Counted from the stretch's first letter, positions 41,163 through 52,897 are shown. The stretch is 64,000 nucleotides of DNA from Arion vulgaris (GCA_020796225.1 CM036755.1:12861494-12925493), one strand, 5' to 3'. Notes: a model not told the origin generated them from the letters alone. A program made the numbers and translations.

Positions 41163-42040
41163 ATTAATCATCATCATCATCATCAGGTGCCGTCTCCACA
41201 TCGAAGGTTGGCTGCAATGAATCTCCAGCATCCTCTGTCTTTCGCCTTGGCGTTGCACACTGCCAGACTGTAACCTGTCCATTTCTTAAAGTTTCCCTCC
41301 CACTTATCTCTCGGTCTTCCTCTTGCTCTTTCCCCCTCAACTTTCCCCTCTAGTAAATGTTTTATCATGGTGTCATGTCTTTTTATGTGCCCAAAATACT
41401 TTACTTGTCTGAATTTTATTTCTCTTAATAATTGTTTCTTCATGACTAGTTTTCCTAAAACTTGTTTATTTGTCTGTTTTTCTGTCCATGAAATTCTGCC
41501 TATTCTTCTATATATCCACATTTCAAATGCATCAATTTTGTCTTCTAACTGCTTGTTCATTGTCCATGTTTCCGAGCCATACATTAATATAGGATATATA
41601 TAGCATTTGATCATTCTCATTTTTAGCCTGTTTGTGATTTGTTTGGATGTCAGTAACTTTCTCATACTATTGAAATTATCTTTGGCCATTCCTATTCTCT
41701 TTTTAATTTCTGTTATACATCTGCCATCATCTGTTATCATCTGACCAAGATATAAGAAACTTTTTACTTGATGTAGTAATTCTCCATGTATTTTTATATT
41801 CATTTTAGGTTTTCCATTTCCTTGTTGATTACCATAGTTTTTGTTTTCTGTATGTTAATGTCTAATCCATATTCCTTGCTAGTTCTGTCCAATTGGTCCA
41901 CTAGTTCTTGTAGATCTTGTTCATTTTCTGCTACCAATACTGTGTCATCTGCATATCTTAAGTTATTTATTATTTTCCCATTGATCTTGAGTTCTGGCAT
42001 TCTCTCTAGTTGTTTGAAGATTTTCTCTGTGTAAATGTTA
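41163..42040 (-). mobile_element. RTE-F LINE, RT C-terminal half
   Basis: The minus strand reads MPELKINGKIINNLRYADDT, VLVAENEQDLQELVDQLDRT and DINIQKTKTMVINKEMENLK. After one frameshift near 41800 it reads VKSFLYLGQMITDDGRCITE, YIYPILMYGSETWTMNKQLE, IYRRIGRISWTEKQTNKQVL and KFRQVKYFGHIKRHDTMIKH. The end is RGRPRDKWEGNFKKWTGYSL then LRCGDGT, with a CTGATGATGATGATGATGA tail. One frameshift only, so young. Confidence 0.9.
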
Positions 42041-42084
42041 AATAGTATTAAATATTACTAATAACAGTTAGAGTTTATATTGTA

Positions 42085-42165
42085 TAGCTTACCCATGCAG
42101 ATCACAACGCAGGTGCGTGAACTCCCCAGCAATCTGTGAGAAGGGGCCTCAATGTAATTTATATT
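42085..42165 (-). repeat. Tail module, copy 4
   Basis: Minus strand: AAATTACATTGAGGCCCCTT, TTGCTGGGGAGTTCACGCAC and GTTGTGATCTGCATGGGTAA. It directly abuts the 66-bp array, in the same relative place as the array in SINE-D copy 1. Confidence 0.55.
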
Positions 42166-42179
42166 AAGATAATTTCTTT

Positions 42180-42905
42180 TTGTATAGTGGAGGATATAAC
42201 GGTTTGCAAGAAATGCAGAGGCGTTTCATCCTGCAGCCGACGGTATTGTATAGTGGAGGATATAACGGTTTGCAAGAAATGCAGAGGCGTTTCATCCTGC
42301 AGCCGACGGTATTGTATAGTGGAGGATATAACGGTTTGCAAGAAATGCAGAGGCGTTTCATCCTGCAGCCGACGGTATTGTATAGTGGAGGATATAACGG
42401 TTTGCAAGAAATGCAGAGACGTTTCATCCTGCAGCCGACGGTATTGTATAGTGGAGGATATAACGGTTTGCAAGAAATGCAGAGACGTTTCATCCTGCAG
42501 CCGACGGTATTGTATAGTGGAGGATATAACGGTTTGCAAGAAATGCAGAGACGTTTCATCCTGCAGCCGACGGTATTGTATAGTGGAGGATATAACGGTT
42601 TGCAAGAAATGCAGAGACGTTTCATCCTGCAGCCGACGGTATTGTATAGTGGAGGATATAACGGTTTGCAAGAAATGCAGAGGCGTTTCATCCTGCAGCC
42701 GACGGTATTGTATAGTGGAGGATATAACGGTTTGCAAGAAATGCAGAGGCGTTTCATCCTGCAGCCGACGGTATTGTATAGTGGAGGATATAACGGTTTG
42801 CAAGAAATGCAGAGGCGTTTCATCCTGCAGCCGACGGTATTGTATAGTGGAGGATATAACGGTGTGCAAGAAATGCAGAAGCGTTTCATCCTGCAGCCGA
42901 CGGTG
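42180..42905. repeat. Minisatellite, 66 bp x 11
   Basis: Eleven nearly identical 66-bp units: TATAGTGGAGGATATAACGG, TTTGCAAGAAATGCAGAGGC, GTTTCATCCTGCAGCCGACG. The only variation is G/A in AGAGGCG/AGAGACG, with small changes in the last unit. Unit length divisible by three keeps at least four frames open (236-310 residues). Confidence 0.95.
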
Positions 42906-43689
42906 TTCTTAGAACATATTTATTTCAATAGTTTCCTTAGAAATATTTTACGCATAAATTGTACACAGATAAATAGTAATGTATATCATGCACAGAGACG
43001 AGAACAAAAGGATCTATTCAGAGAGAACTTCTCCTTTCATTCATCAGTCAATCAGTGGCCAGGTTCAATACAAATGTTGATTGTATATATGATTGTCAAA
43101 CACAAATATTGATTGTATACATGATTATCAAACGATCTGCCCAACAATGGCGGAATGCGGGAGGGCCATTCAGAGTCAGAACGGTTTGATTCTGAACACG
43201 ACTTTGCTAGCTCATTCCCGCCATGTTTGGTCGGGTATTTTCCGGTTTCGTTTGCCGAACTACTGAGTTAGTGCTTGAGCAACGCTGTGAGCTGTGACTG
43301 TTACATGGAATGCTTTTGCTGTGTCAACCGTGCGTTTGTTGTGTGTATTCAGAAAATGGCGGACAGCGGTTATGACGAACAAGCTCAATCTGCCGTATGC
43401 AGTTATATTGCGAGTGCAGAGAGCTGGATTTTGTCATGATTGATGTCCCCTTCGACAAGAATTGCAATTCAAGTATTGATCAGTTTTGTGTTGCTACATT
43501 CGCGACGGCCATATGCATTTTATGCGGTGCAGGTTGCTTTTTGTAGCGGTACGCGGGTACGCGGATGTTTCATTCTGGAATTAGTTCACACAGGAAACAT
43601 TTCACAGGTGTTAGCATTTCGTGTGATATTCATTGGCACAGGAACGGAGCAATTATAGGGTGACCCGTTGCAGTGAAGTTGGAACCGTA
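42906..43689. other. Largely unique sequence, no gene assigned
   Basis: It includes AATGGCGGAATGCGGGAGGG with an inverse ATTCCCGCCATGTTTGG 70 bp on, and a short frame from an ATG at 43357 (MADSGYDEQAQSAVCSYIAS) that stops after 26 codons. Too little for a call. Confidence 0.35.
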
Positions 43690-43837
43690 CTTATGAACTA
43701 TGAACTATGATTATCAAACACAAATGTTGATTGTATACATGATTGTCAAACACAAATGTTGATCGTATACATGATTGTCAAAACAAATGTTGATTGTGTG
43801 CGTGATTACCAAATACAAATGTTGATCGTATTCATGA
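43690..43837. repeat. Degenerate tandem repeat, about 32 bp
   Basis: Units GATTGTCAAACACAAATGTT plus GATTGTATACAT, also at 43065-43132, and once at 46397 beyond the next LINE and array. Confidence 0.8.
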
Positions 43838-44275
43838 TTCTTTCTTTTTCTTTTGTCCTTCTCTGCTGTTTTGCCGTTAGGCGTAGCAGGTTTAACTGAT
43901 GATCGGTTTCCGAGATAGTGCACGCTCTGTCGCTTGATTTGCTATGGTGTTGTAGAGTTTTAAGATGTCTTTAACTCTATCAACCCATCTTTTCTTGGTC
44001 TGCCCCTTCCTCTTGATGATTCCATTTTCAGGTTGTATACTCTTGCGACTGGTGTATTCGGGTTCATTCTCACCAAGTGACCAAACCATTTGAGTCTCTG
44101 TTTTTCAATGAATCTTATAGCTGGTGTTGTTCCGACTGTTCTTCTAATTACCTCATTTCGTATATGGTCTCTTCTTGTTTTATTTACCGCTTTCCTCAAG
44201 CATCTTATTTTACATGTTGTAATTTTCCTTTCTTGTTCTTTTGTCGGTGTCCATGTTTTGTACTGGTAGCACACT
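43838..44275 (-). mobile_element. LINE-C 3' end, inserted in a tandem repeat
   Basis: The minus strand reads CYQYKTWTPTKEQERKITTC, KAVNKTRRDHIRNEVIRRTV, FIEKQRLKWFGHLVRMNPNT and PVARVYNLKMESSRGRGRPR, with an AAGAAAAAGAAAG tail. Its truncated 5' edge (GTGTGCTACCAGTACAAAAC) is repeated in every unit of the next array. Confidence 0.85.
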
Positions 44276-46395
44276 TGTATGCATGATTGTTAGTGATTAT
44301 GTTTTGTACTGGTAGCACACTTGTATGCATGATTGTTAGTGATTATGTTTGGTACAGGTAGCACACTTGTATGCATGATTGTTAGTGATTATGTTTGTAC
44401 TGTAGCACACTAGTATGCATGATTGTTAGTGATTATGTTTGTTACTGGTAGCACACTAGTATGCATGATTGTTAGTGTCTATGTTTGTTACTGGTAGCAC
44501 ACTAGTATGCATGATTGTTAGTGATTATGTTTTGTACTGGTAGCACACTTGTATGCATGATTGTTAGTGATTATGTTTGGTACAGGTAGCACACTTGTAT
44601 GCATGATTGTTAGTGATTATGTTTGGTACTGGTAGCACACTAGTATGCATGATTGTTAGTGATTATGTTTGGTACTGGTAGCACACTAGTATGCATGATT
44701 GTTAGTGTCTATGTTTGTTACTGGTAGCACACTAGTATGCATGATTGTTAGTGATTATGTTTGGTACAGGTAGCACACTTGCATGCATGATTGTTAGTGA
44801 TTATGTTTGTTACTGGTAGCACACTAGTATGCATGATTGTTAGTGATTATGTTTGGTACAGGTAGCACACTTGTATGCATGATTGTTAGTGATTATGTTT
44901 GGTACAGGTAGCACACTTGTATGCATGATTGTTAGTGATTATGTTTGGTACTGGTAGCACACTAGTATGCATGATTGTTAGTGATTATGTTTGGTACTGG
45001 TAGCACACTAGTATGCATGATTGTTAGTGTCTATGTTTGGTACTGGTAGCACACTAGTATGCATGATTGTTAGTGATTATGTTTGGTACAGGTAGCACAC
45101 TAGTATGCATGATTGTTAGTGTCTATGTTTGTTACTGGTAGCACACTAGTATGCATGATTGTTAGTGTCTATGTTTGTTACTGGTAGCACACTAGTATGC
45201 ATGATTGTTAGTGATTATGTTTGGTACTGGTAGCACACTAGTATGCATGATTGTTAGTGTCTATGTTTGTTACTGGTAGCACACTAGTATGCATGATTGT
45301 TAGTGATTATGTTTGGTACTGGTAGCACACTAGTATGCATGATTGTTAGTGATTATGTTTGGTACTGGTAGCACACTAGTATGCATGATTGTTAGTGATT
45401 ATGTTTGTTACTGGTAGCACACTAGTATGCATGATTGTTAGTGATTATGTTTGTTACTGGTAGCACACTAGTATGCATGATTGTTAGTGATTATGTTTGG
45501 TACAGGTAGCACACTAGTATGCATGATTGTTAGTGATTATGTTTGGTACAGGTAGCACACTAGTATGCATGATTGTTAGTGATTATGTTTGGTACAGGTA
45601 GCACACTAGTATGCATGATTGTTAGTGATTATGTTTGGTACTGGTAGCACACTAGTATGCATGATTGTTAGTGATTATGTTTGGTACTGGTAGCACACTA
45701 GTATGCATGATTGTTAGTGATTATGTTTGTTACTGGTAGCACACTAGTATGCATGATTGTTAGTGTCTATGTTTGTTACTGGTAGCACACTAGTATGCAT
45801 GATTGTTAGTGATTATGTTTGTTACTGGTAGCACACTAGTATGCATGATTGTTAGTGATTATGTTTGTTACTGGTAGCACACTAGTATGAATGATTGTTA
45901 GTGATTATGTTTGGTACTGGTAGCACACTAGTATGCATGATTGTTAGTGATTATGTTTGTTACTGGTAGCACACTAGTATGCATGATTGTTAGTGTCTAT
46001 GTTTGTTACTGGTAGCACACTAGTATGCATGATTGTTAGTGATTATGTTTGTTACTGGTAGCACACTAGTATGCATGATTGTTAGTGATTATGTTTGTTA
46101 CTGGTAGCACACTAGTATGAATGATTGTTAGTGATTATGTTTGGTACTGGTAGCACACTAGTATGCATGATTGTTAGTGATTATGTTTGGTACAGGTAGC
46201 ACACTTGTATGCATGATTGTTAGTGATTATGTTTGGTACATGTAGCACACTAGTATGCATGATTGTTAGTGTCTATGTTTGGTACTGGTAGCACACTAGT
46301 ATACATGATTGTTAGTGTCTATGTTTGTTACTGGTAGCACACTAGTATGCATGATTGTTAGTGATTATGTTTGGTACAGGTAGCACACTAGTATG
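44256..46395. repeat. Minisatellite, 46 bp x about 46
   Basis: Unit GTAGCACACTAGTATGCATG, ATTGTTAGTGATTATGTTTG, GTACTG. Variant sites: C(T/A)AGTAT or CTTGTAT, GTGATTAT or GTGTCTAT, GGTAC(T/A) or GTTACT, in recurring blocks. The largest array in the window. About 20 bases of the unit are LINE-C sequence. Confidence 0.95.
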
Positions 46396-46419
46396 AATGA
46401 TTGCCAAACACAAATGTTA

Positions 46420-46790
46420 AACCTAAACTACACTTCACTAAACCTTGTTTGTCTAGTTTTTCTGATCCCACTTACCATTATGTACGATTGTGTGCTAACA
46501 TAAGATATTCTTTGATATCTCCAAGATATCTCAGTTTTCACTTTCTTATTTGTAGCATCAGCCAGTTTTCTTTGATTTTAATTTCTTTCTGGAGATATCT
46601 ATTTGTTCTCTTCTCTGTCCAAGGTATAAGGAGGACTCTTTTGTAAAACTTATATTCGAAAGCACATCTATGTTTTTCCACGGCTTTATTAAATGTCTAT
46701 ACTTCACACCCATAAGTTACCACTGGGAATATGTATGCTCTTAGCATTCTGTTTTCTTATCAGTTCCTTTCCATACTGTATTTAGTTGTT
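46420..46790 (-). mobile_element. RTE-E fragment
   Basis: Minus-strand codons parallel 50746-51050: KRVLLIPWTEKRTNRYLQKE and NWLMLQIRK. Decayed. Confidence 0.6.
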
Positions 46791-46829
46791 TAATTTTTTG
46801 TAAAGCCATGTTTGTTCTTCTTTTCCCAC

Positions 46830-47440
46830 TCTCTCTCTCTCTCACTCTCTCTCTCTCTCTCTCGATCCCCGCCTAGACTGATGAACCAACTTTTATCATG
46901 AATTTTACTGTTGCTTTGATTGCTTCTCACGAAGCTCTGTGTTATCGGGCCAAATTTCTTTTCTCGGGCTGCTAACCGCTGGCAGTCTTGCAGTATGTGC
47001 TCTGCTGTCATGTCTGCCTTTTCACAGTGACACAGACTAGTTGTGCCAATTTTAAATTTGTGAAACATTTGGGCTCGAAGTTTGTTATGGCCGGTACGAA
47101 GGCGGATTAGGGCAACTTGTTCACTACGGGACAGACCATTGTACCCATCACTGCTGTTGTACTGTGGATGGTCTTTCGACCATTTGTCTCTATACTGCCA
47201 GCCGATGGTTGTTCTGGCCTCCTCGTAGCTGATCTCGTGATCAGTCTGCGGTAGCTTCCCTCCTTCATTAGCTAGCTTATCAGCATGTTCATTTCCTCTG
47301 ATATTGCAGTTTGCTGGTATCCACTGAATGACGGTGCGTTTGAGTGAGTTTACTAGTACGTCGAGGGTCGTTTTCAGCTCATTGAGCTCTGTTTTGCCTA
47401 CACTTTTAAGTGCCGTGATGATTGATAGAGCATCGGTGAA
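46830..47440 (-). mobile_element. LINE-D-type RNase H end
   Basis: The minus strand reads IFTDALSIITALKSVGKTEL, VIQWIPANCNIRGNEHADKL, ALIRLRTGHNKLRAQMFHKF, the Cys-rich CHCEKADMTAEHILQDCQ and a (GA)n tail. Frame intact; fused in frame with an RTE-E piece upstream. Confidence 0.85.
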
Positions 47441-47990
47441 TATTTCTTCTTCATTTCCATCTGTTGTATGAAGTGAATCGAGATATTCAAAACTGTTTCC
47501 ATTTTCTACGTTCTCTCCATGGATAAAAGTACCTTTTGTCATGTTCGTTTTATCTGTTGTCACTATTATTGTTCTTGTCATGTTCGTTTTATCTGTTGTC
47601 ACTATTATTGTTCTTGTCATGTTCGTTTTATCTGTTGTCACTATTATTGTTTTTGCCCCATTGAGATATATATTTTGTTTTTTGCTTTTATCTTTTACTT
47701 CCCCTAATATTCCATATTATTGTTAGGGTATTCTGGACATTGTCAAAAGACTTGTCAATTTAATTAAATACGAGATAGACTATGTTATTGAATTGGTAAG
47801 TTTATTTTCAAGTGTTTGGAGCAAAGTTAAAACATAATAAATATAATGCTTATCTTTTCTGAGACCTGCTTGGTCTTGTTGAACTTCACTGACAAGTGTT
47901 TGCTCCATTTTCTGGAGAATGACTAAGCCAAAATCTGACACGTTACTGACAGTAAGGTTATCCACAGCCACTTGAAACTTAAGCCCGATA
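47441..47990 (-). mobile_element. RTE-E RT fragment
   Basis: The minus strand reads MEQTLVSEVQQDQAGLRKDK (about 47930) and, after a deletion, IYLNGAKTIIVTTDKTNMT with a tandem repeat, then GNSFEYLDSLHTTDGNEEE. Parallel to 60560-61400. Confidence 0.75.
47538..47652. repeat. Tandem repeat in RT codons, 39 bp x 3
   Basis: On the minus strand it encodes TRTIIVTTDKTNM repeats within the RTE-E post-catalytic region. Confidence 0.95.
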
Positions 47991-48084
47991 AGCTTATTCA
48001 GAAAATGAGAAATAATTTCAGTTGAAGTGTACTAACTTTCTTATATGTTTGATATAAACATTGTAAGCTTGTGTGCCATTTAAC

Positions 48085-48225
48085 ACGATTCATTGAGTCT
48101 ATGATTATTTATTGATGAAAGTGTACATGAGTCTATGGTTATTTATTGATGAATGTGTATATGAGACCATTGTTATTTATTGATGAAAGTGTACATGAGT
48201 ACATGATTATTTATTGATGAAAGTG
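48085..48225. repeat. Tandem repeat, 34 bp x 4
   Basis: Unit GATGAAAGTGTACATGAGTC plus TATGATTATTTATT. Confidence 0.9.
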
Positions 48226-48461
48226 TTACAGATCAGGACTGTGCCGTGAAATGATACAGAGAGGTGGCCACATCAAGATCCGATCTCACTAGTGCAGAGA
48301 AAACCCCTGTTGATGCAGACCACCAAGTAAATGTAGACGATACTATGCAAGGCACCGCATAGGCCCTACCGTTATACAGACGAAACATCAGCTGTAGAGT
48401 ATACAAGGCTAGGGTTAGCTGGTCTGACTGGTATGTGGTTCGGTATTTTGATCTCTTGATT
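48226..48461. other. No feature recognised
   Basis: Moderately GC sequence with no coding or repeat match seen. Confidence 0.35.
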
Positions 48462-48560
48462 TTTTGTTTGATTTGATGAGTTTGATGTTTGTTTTGTTTG
48501 ATTTGATGAGTTTGATGTTTGTTTTGTTTGATTTGATGAGTTTGATGTTTGTTTTGTTTG
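48462..48560. repeat. Tandem repeat, 30 bp x 3.3
   Basis: Unit GTTTGTTTTGTTTGATTTGA plus TGAGTTTGAT. Confidence 0.95.
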
Positions 48561-48579
48561 GTTATTAGTTATTGGTTAC

Positions 48580-48850
48580 TAAACTGACGTCATTGCACTC
48601 CGGGCAGACCCATAGGTGCTCAGTCTCCCCCAACAGATATCGAAGAGTATGCATACTGATGGTTCCTGTGGCTCGCTGATTCAGTATTGATGTTATACCC
48701 ACTTTTTCCTAATGTCTTCATTTCTAAACCGGTCTCTTCTTGTTACTCTCATCATTCTGTGCAGACACTTCATCTCTGTCGTGACTAGTTTTCTTCTATT
48801 ATTTGATATTAGCATCCAGGTTTGGCACTGTCAGTAATGTAGAGAGAAAT
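48580..48850 (-). mobile_element. LINE-D 3' piece next to a LINE-C piece
   Basis: 48580-48712 matches the LINE-D 3' region at 5440-5540 (GCACTCCGGGCAGACCCATA, GGTGCTC). 48715-48850 reads MKCLHRMMRVTRRDRFRNED on the minus strand, LINE-C-like. Confidence 0.6.
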
Positions 48851-48944
48851 ATTGTGTAGAACAATCAAGTGTGAGAACTAAATCATTAAATTAGAGCATT
48901 ACCTCTACTCATACATCAGTCATGGTCGATATACTAGCCACACA

Positions 48945-49018
48945 CACACACACACGCACGCACACACGCGCACTCACGCGCACACACACAAACATACACA
49001 CATTCACACAAACACACA
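48945..49018. repeat. CA microsatellite
   Basis: (CA)n with CG and A interruptions. Confidence 0.95.
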
Positions 49019-49186
49019 CTGTTTCTGAATTTATAGCAGTCGAGCGAGAATAATAAAAATAAGAACTTAACCTGCACACGGGGCCTGCCCCATGCCCCCA
49101 CAACAAAAATGTATAGGGCAGAACAAACCCTAGGCAACATTTAACGGGTTTATTCCGAAATTATTTTATTTTTTATTAATTAAGTT

Positions 49187-49365
49187 AGAACAATTAAGTT
49201 AGAACAATTAAGTTAGAACAATTAAGTTAGAACAATTAAGTTAGAACAATTAAGTTAGAACAATTAAGTTAGAACAATTAAGTTAGAACAATTAAGTTAG
49301 AACAATTAAGTTAGAACAATTAAGTTAGAACAATTAAGTTAGAACAATTAAGTTAGAACAATTAT
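49187..49365. repeat. Tandem repeat, 14 bp x 12-13
   Basis: Unit ACAATTAAGTTAGA, almost invariant. Confidence 0.95.
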
Positions 49366-50414
49366 TTTATAATGGTCATGCTAAGCTAAGAATGTAGATC
49401 TATTTTGATGATTAAAAACAAAAAAAAATTTGCATGGTTGCCATGACAACATCGACATTTTGAAAAAAATACAAACTATTAAAATAATAAAATTTACATA
49501 ATAAACTATTGAGAAATAATAAAATAAATAACAAAATATTGAGAAATAAAGGGGTCAGTGGCGGCTCGTCAATAAGGGCCAAGCGGGGGACCCACCAAAA
49601 ATAATGCGTAACGTGCATTTGTTATTTAATAAATTAAAATATAACCTAACCAAAAACCTGATTTTCCGAAAATCTGTGTCTGGCCCCACCAACAAAAACG
49701 ATCACGAGCCGCCACTGAAAGGGGTGATTCATAAACTGTAAGCATATTTACAGCTACTGGTGCATTTATTTTCTGTTAAATTTTAAGAAATATATTTTAT
49801 GTTTATTTTTAAACTTATGCTTGCCAAAAAAACGCACAAAATGTGTCATCATTTCACATTGAAAATTAATTTTAAAAACACATTTTCACAACAATTTAAT
49901 TTAAAATTGACTTTTAGCTACAAAATTATATGTGGTATATTCACCTCATAAATGGTGTATCTAGTTGTGGTATATTCACCTCAAATTTCATGTATCTAGC
50001 TTTAGTATTAGTTAAAACTCAGAGATTTCCGACACAAACAAAATGGGGGGAAATGATTTTGAGAAAACTCAATTTTAAACTTGGAATTTGACAGAAAAAA
50101 GGTATAGAATTGAACGTTTCTTAGTAATGTTGTAATGCTAATACGCAAACAAAACAACATAATTTTATGTGTAATCGATAGTATGAATCTTGTACTTGAT
50201 AGAACTAAACACTTTAAAAAATCAATGTTTTTGATTAAAATTAAAATTTTCTGGAGAGTTAAACCCCTTAAGAAAGAAAGTCAGTAGCACACCTTATTTA
50301 GTATGAAATGTTAGACTAATAAATAAGTCAAATATGCAGAGACACAATGGGAAAGTAGTTGGAAACAATAAGAAAGGAACTAGATAAGATGTCACAAAAC
50401 TACCAGACCAGAGA
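49366..50414. other. AT-rich region with a nested hAT MITE
   Basis: Apart from the MITE at 49556-49717 nothing is assigned. GGTTGCCATGACAACATC at 49437 recalls GTTGCCATGGAAACAA in the palindromic element. A 30-bp imperfect duplication (TGTGGTATATTCACCTCA) is at 49932 and 49967. Confidence 0.4.
49556..49717. mobile_element. hAT-type MITE, 162 bp
   Basis: Perfect 14-bp terminal inverted repeats CAGTGGCGGCTCGT are flanked by a perfect 8-bp duplication AAAGGGGT (49548-49555, 49718-49725). Non-coding. It depends on a hAT transposase supplied elsewhere. Confidence 0.92.
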
Positions 50415-50503
50415 GATGCTTCAGGAGACAGACAAATAAGACAAATAATGCAAACAGATGCTTCAGGAGACAGACAAATAAGACAAATAATGCAAACAGA
50501 GAA
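50415..50503. repeat. Tandem duplication, 44 bp x 2
   Basis: GATGCTTCAGGAGACAGACA repeated. Confidence 0.85.
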
Positions 50504-50579
50504 ACTTATTTCACAAATAATAACAACGAATGTTATTTTTGATAAAGATAAGATACTGACAAGATGGGCAGACTAGGCG

Positions 50580-51080
50580 ACTACTAAATTGATATTATAC
50601 CCAGAATCAGCATCATCAAATAGCTTGTCCTGAGCAGAACTTTGCTATCCCAACAGTCCTCCGGAGTTTCTCTCATAGGCCAGATGTCCTACCTCTGCAG
50701 CCGTCATGTCCAAACGATCAGTTAGATCCTGAATCCATCTTCTCCATGGTCTTCCTCTTCTTCTCTTTGCTGGTCTTCTCCAGCCCTTCGTGTCTTTTTA
50801 TATGTCCACAATATCTCAATTTTCTCTTTCTTATTTGTAGCATCAGCCAGTTTTCTTTGATTTTGAGTTCTTTCTGGATAGATCTATTTGTTCTCTTCTC
50901 TGTCCAAGATATACGAAGGACTCTTCTGTAACACTAATATTCAAAAGCACATATATGTTTTTCCACTGCTTTATTAAATGTCCATGCTTCACACCCATAC
51001 GTTGGCCACTGGGAATATGCATGTTCTTAGTATTCTGATATTTGTTTTTACATCAGTTCCGTTCCATACTGTTTTGAAAA
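50580..51080 (-). mobile_element. RTE-E C-terminus and 3' end
   Basis: The minus strand reads KTVWNGTDVKTNIRILRTCI, IPSGQRMGVKHGHLIKQWKN-like, YIWTEKRTNRSIQKELKIKE and HIKRHEGLEKTSKEKKRKTM. Then IQDLTDRLDMTAAEVGHLAY and a 3' end with TTTGATGATGCTG. Confidence 0.75.
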
Positions 51081-51279
51081 GCCAGAATACACAACAAATA
51101 AGGACCAAAATTATTAAAGTTGAAAGTTAAGAAAGTAATTGAAACAATGTGATATCGTAAGACAGAAGAACTTAAAAAAATGCACGATGGTCAGAAAAAA
51201 AAACATTGGATAATTTTGGCATTCAATGCCAAACTTTTACATACCTACTTTTTATAAATTAGTTTGGTTCGCTAGCTAT

Positions 51280-51490
51280 AAGATGGGCGTCTGACCGAAT
51301 GGATTAGACGCTGCTCCCATCCACAGTAATGCCAAGGATTTTTTTGTGCAGGGGAGTGAAAGAAACATACTAGTCTGAATAGTCTTAGGGCGACTGTACT
51401 AGACATGCGTCCATTACATTCCACAGGCTCTCCTGCTTCACCCCCATCCCGTCCTACACATCCCTAACAAGCGGTACTAACAGGTAGTAA
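51280..51490. mobile_element. SINE-C-like element with a tRNA-like segment
   Basis: GGGCGTCTGACCGAATGGAT (51289) resembles a tRNA 5' half with an A-box. The segment GGCGACTGTACTAGACATGC and ACAAGCGGTACTAACAGGTA match 19880-19990. Orientation of head and body do not agree, so it may be composite. Confidence 0.5.
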
Positions 51491-51664
51491 CGACAAGTTA
51501 TTTTTCACTTGATATACATTTCACCTAAGAAGACGCCTCTGACTGAGTTTTTGTGAAGGCTTGCTTTCTTTATCACCAGTCTCAATTTATCATTCAGGCG
51601 AGCATTACTCCGTTACTGGTTTATTCAATGACTTATACAATTTTGTCTTGTGTTAGCTCTGCCT

Positions 51665-52897
51665 AATGAGATATGATACCACCCTACAGTATAACTCCAG
51701 ATGTGATACCACCCTATAGTATAACTCCAGATATGATACCACCCTACAGTATAACTCCAATTGATACCACTGTAGTATAACCCCAGTGTATACCACTGTA
51801 CAGTATAACTCCAGATGTGATACCACTGTACAGTATAACTCCAGATGTGATACCACTGTACAGTATAACTCCAGATGTGATACCACTGTACAGTATAACT
51901 GAAGATAGATAACCCTAGATGCTCGATTGATACCACTGTACAGTACAGCTCCAGATATGATACCACCCTACAGTATAACTCCAGATGTGATACCACTGTA
52001 CAGTATAACTGAAGATATGATACCACCCTACAGTATAACTCCAGATGTGATACCACTGTACAGTATAGCTCCAGATATGATACCACCCTACAGTATAACT
52101 CCAGATGTGATACCACTGTACAGTATAACTCCAGATGTGATACCACCCTACAGTATAACTCCAGATATGATACCACCCTACAGTATGAGCTCCAGATATA
52201 GATGACCACCCTACAGTATAACTCCAGATGTGATACCACCCTACAGTATAACTCCAGATTGATACCACCCTCACCAGTAAACCCTCCAGATGTGATACCA
52301 CTGTACAGTATAACTCCAGATGTGATACCACTGTACAGTATAACTCCAGATGTGATACCACTGTACAGTATAACTCCAGATGTGATACCACTGTACAGTA
52401 TAACTCCAGATATGATACCACTGTACAGTATAACTCCAGATATGATACCACCCTACAGTATAACTCCAGATGTGATACCACCCTACAGTATAACTCCAGA
52501 TGTGATACCACTGTACAGTATAACTCCAGATATGATACCACCCTACAGTATAACTCCAGATATGATACCACCCTACAGTATAACTCCAGATATGATACCA
52601 CCCTACAGTATAACTCCAGATATGATACCACTGTACAGTATAACTCCAGATGTGATACCACTGTACAGTATAACTCCAGATATGATACCACCCTACAGTA
52701 TAACTCCAGATATGATACCACCCTACAGTATAACTCCAGATATGATACCACCCTACAGTATAACTCCAGATATGATACCACCCTACAGTATAACTCCAGA
52801 TATGATACCACCCTACAGTATAACTCCAGATGTGATACCACTGTACAGTATAACTCCAGATGTGATACCACCCTACAGTATAACTCCAGATGTGATA
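51665..52897. repeat. Minisatellite, 30 bp x about 40, two-state units
   Basis: Unit GATACCACTGTACAGTATAA plus CTCCAGATGT. Each unit carries either ACCCTAC or ACTGTAC, and TATGAT or TGTGAT. It gives artefact frames of 204-341 residues. Confidence 0.95.

Noticed and set aside
42085..42165. Splice-like acceptor and donor around 41 bases
   Set aside because: The segment is one of five copies of an interspersed tail module.
42136..43112. Several Cys- or Pro-rich frames of 236-310 residues
   Set aside because: Six-frame readings of the 66-bp array with no homology.
44256..46395. CRISPR-like regular repeat
   Set aside because: No unique spacers: the whole 46-bp unit repeats, and the context is animal DNA.
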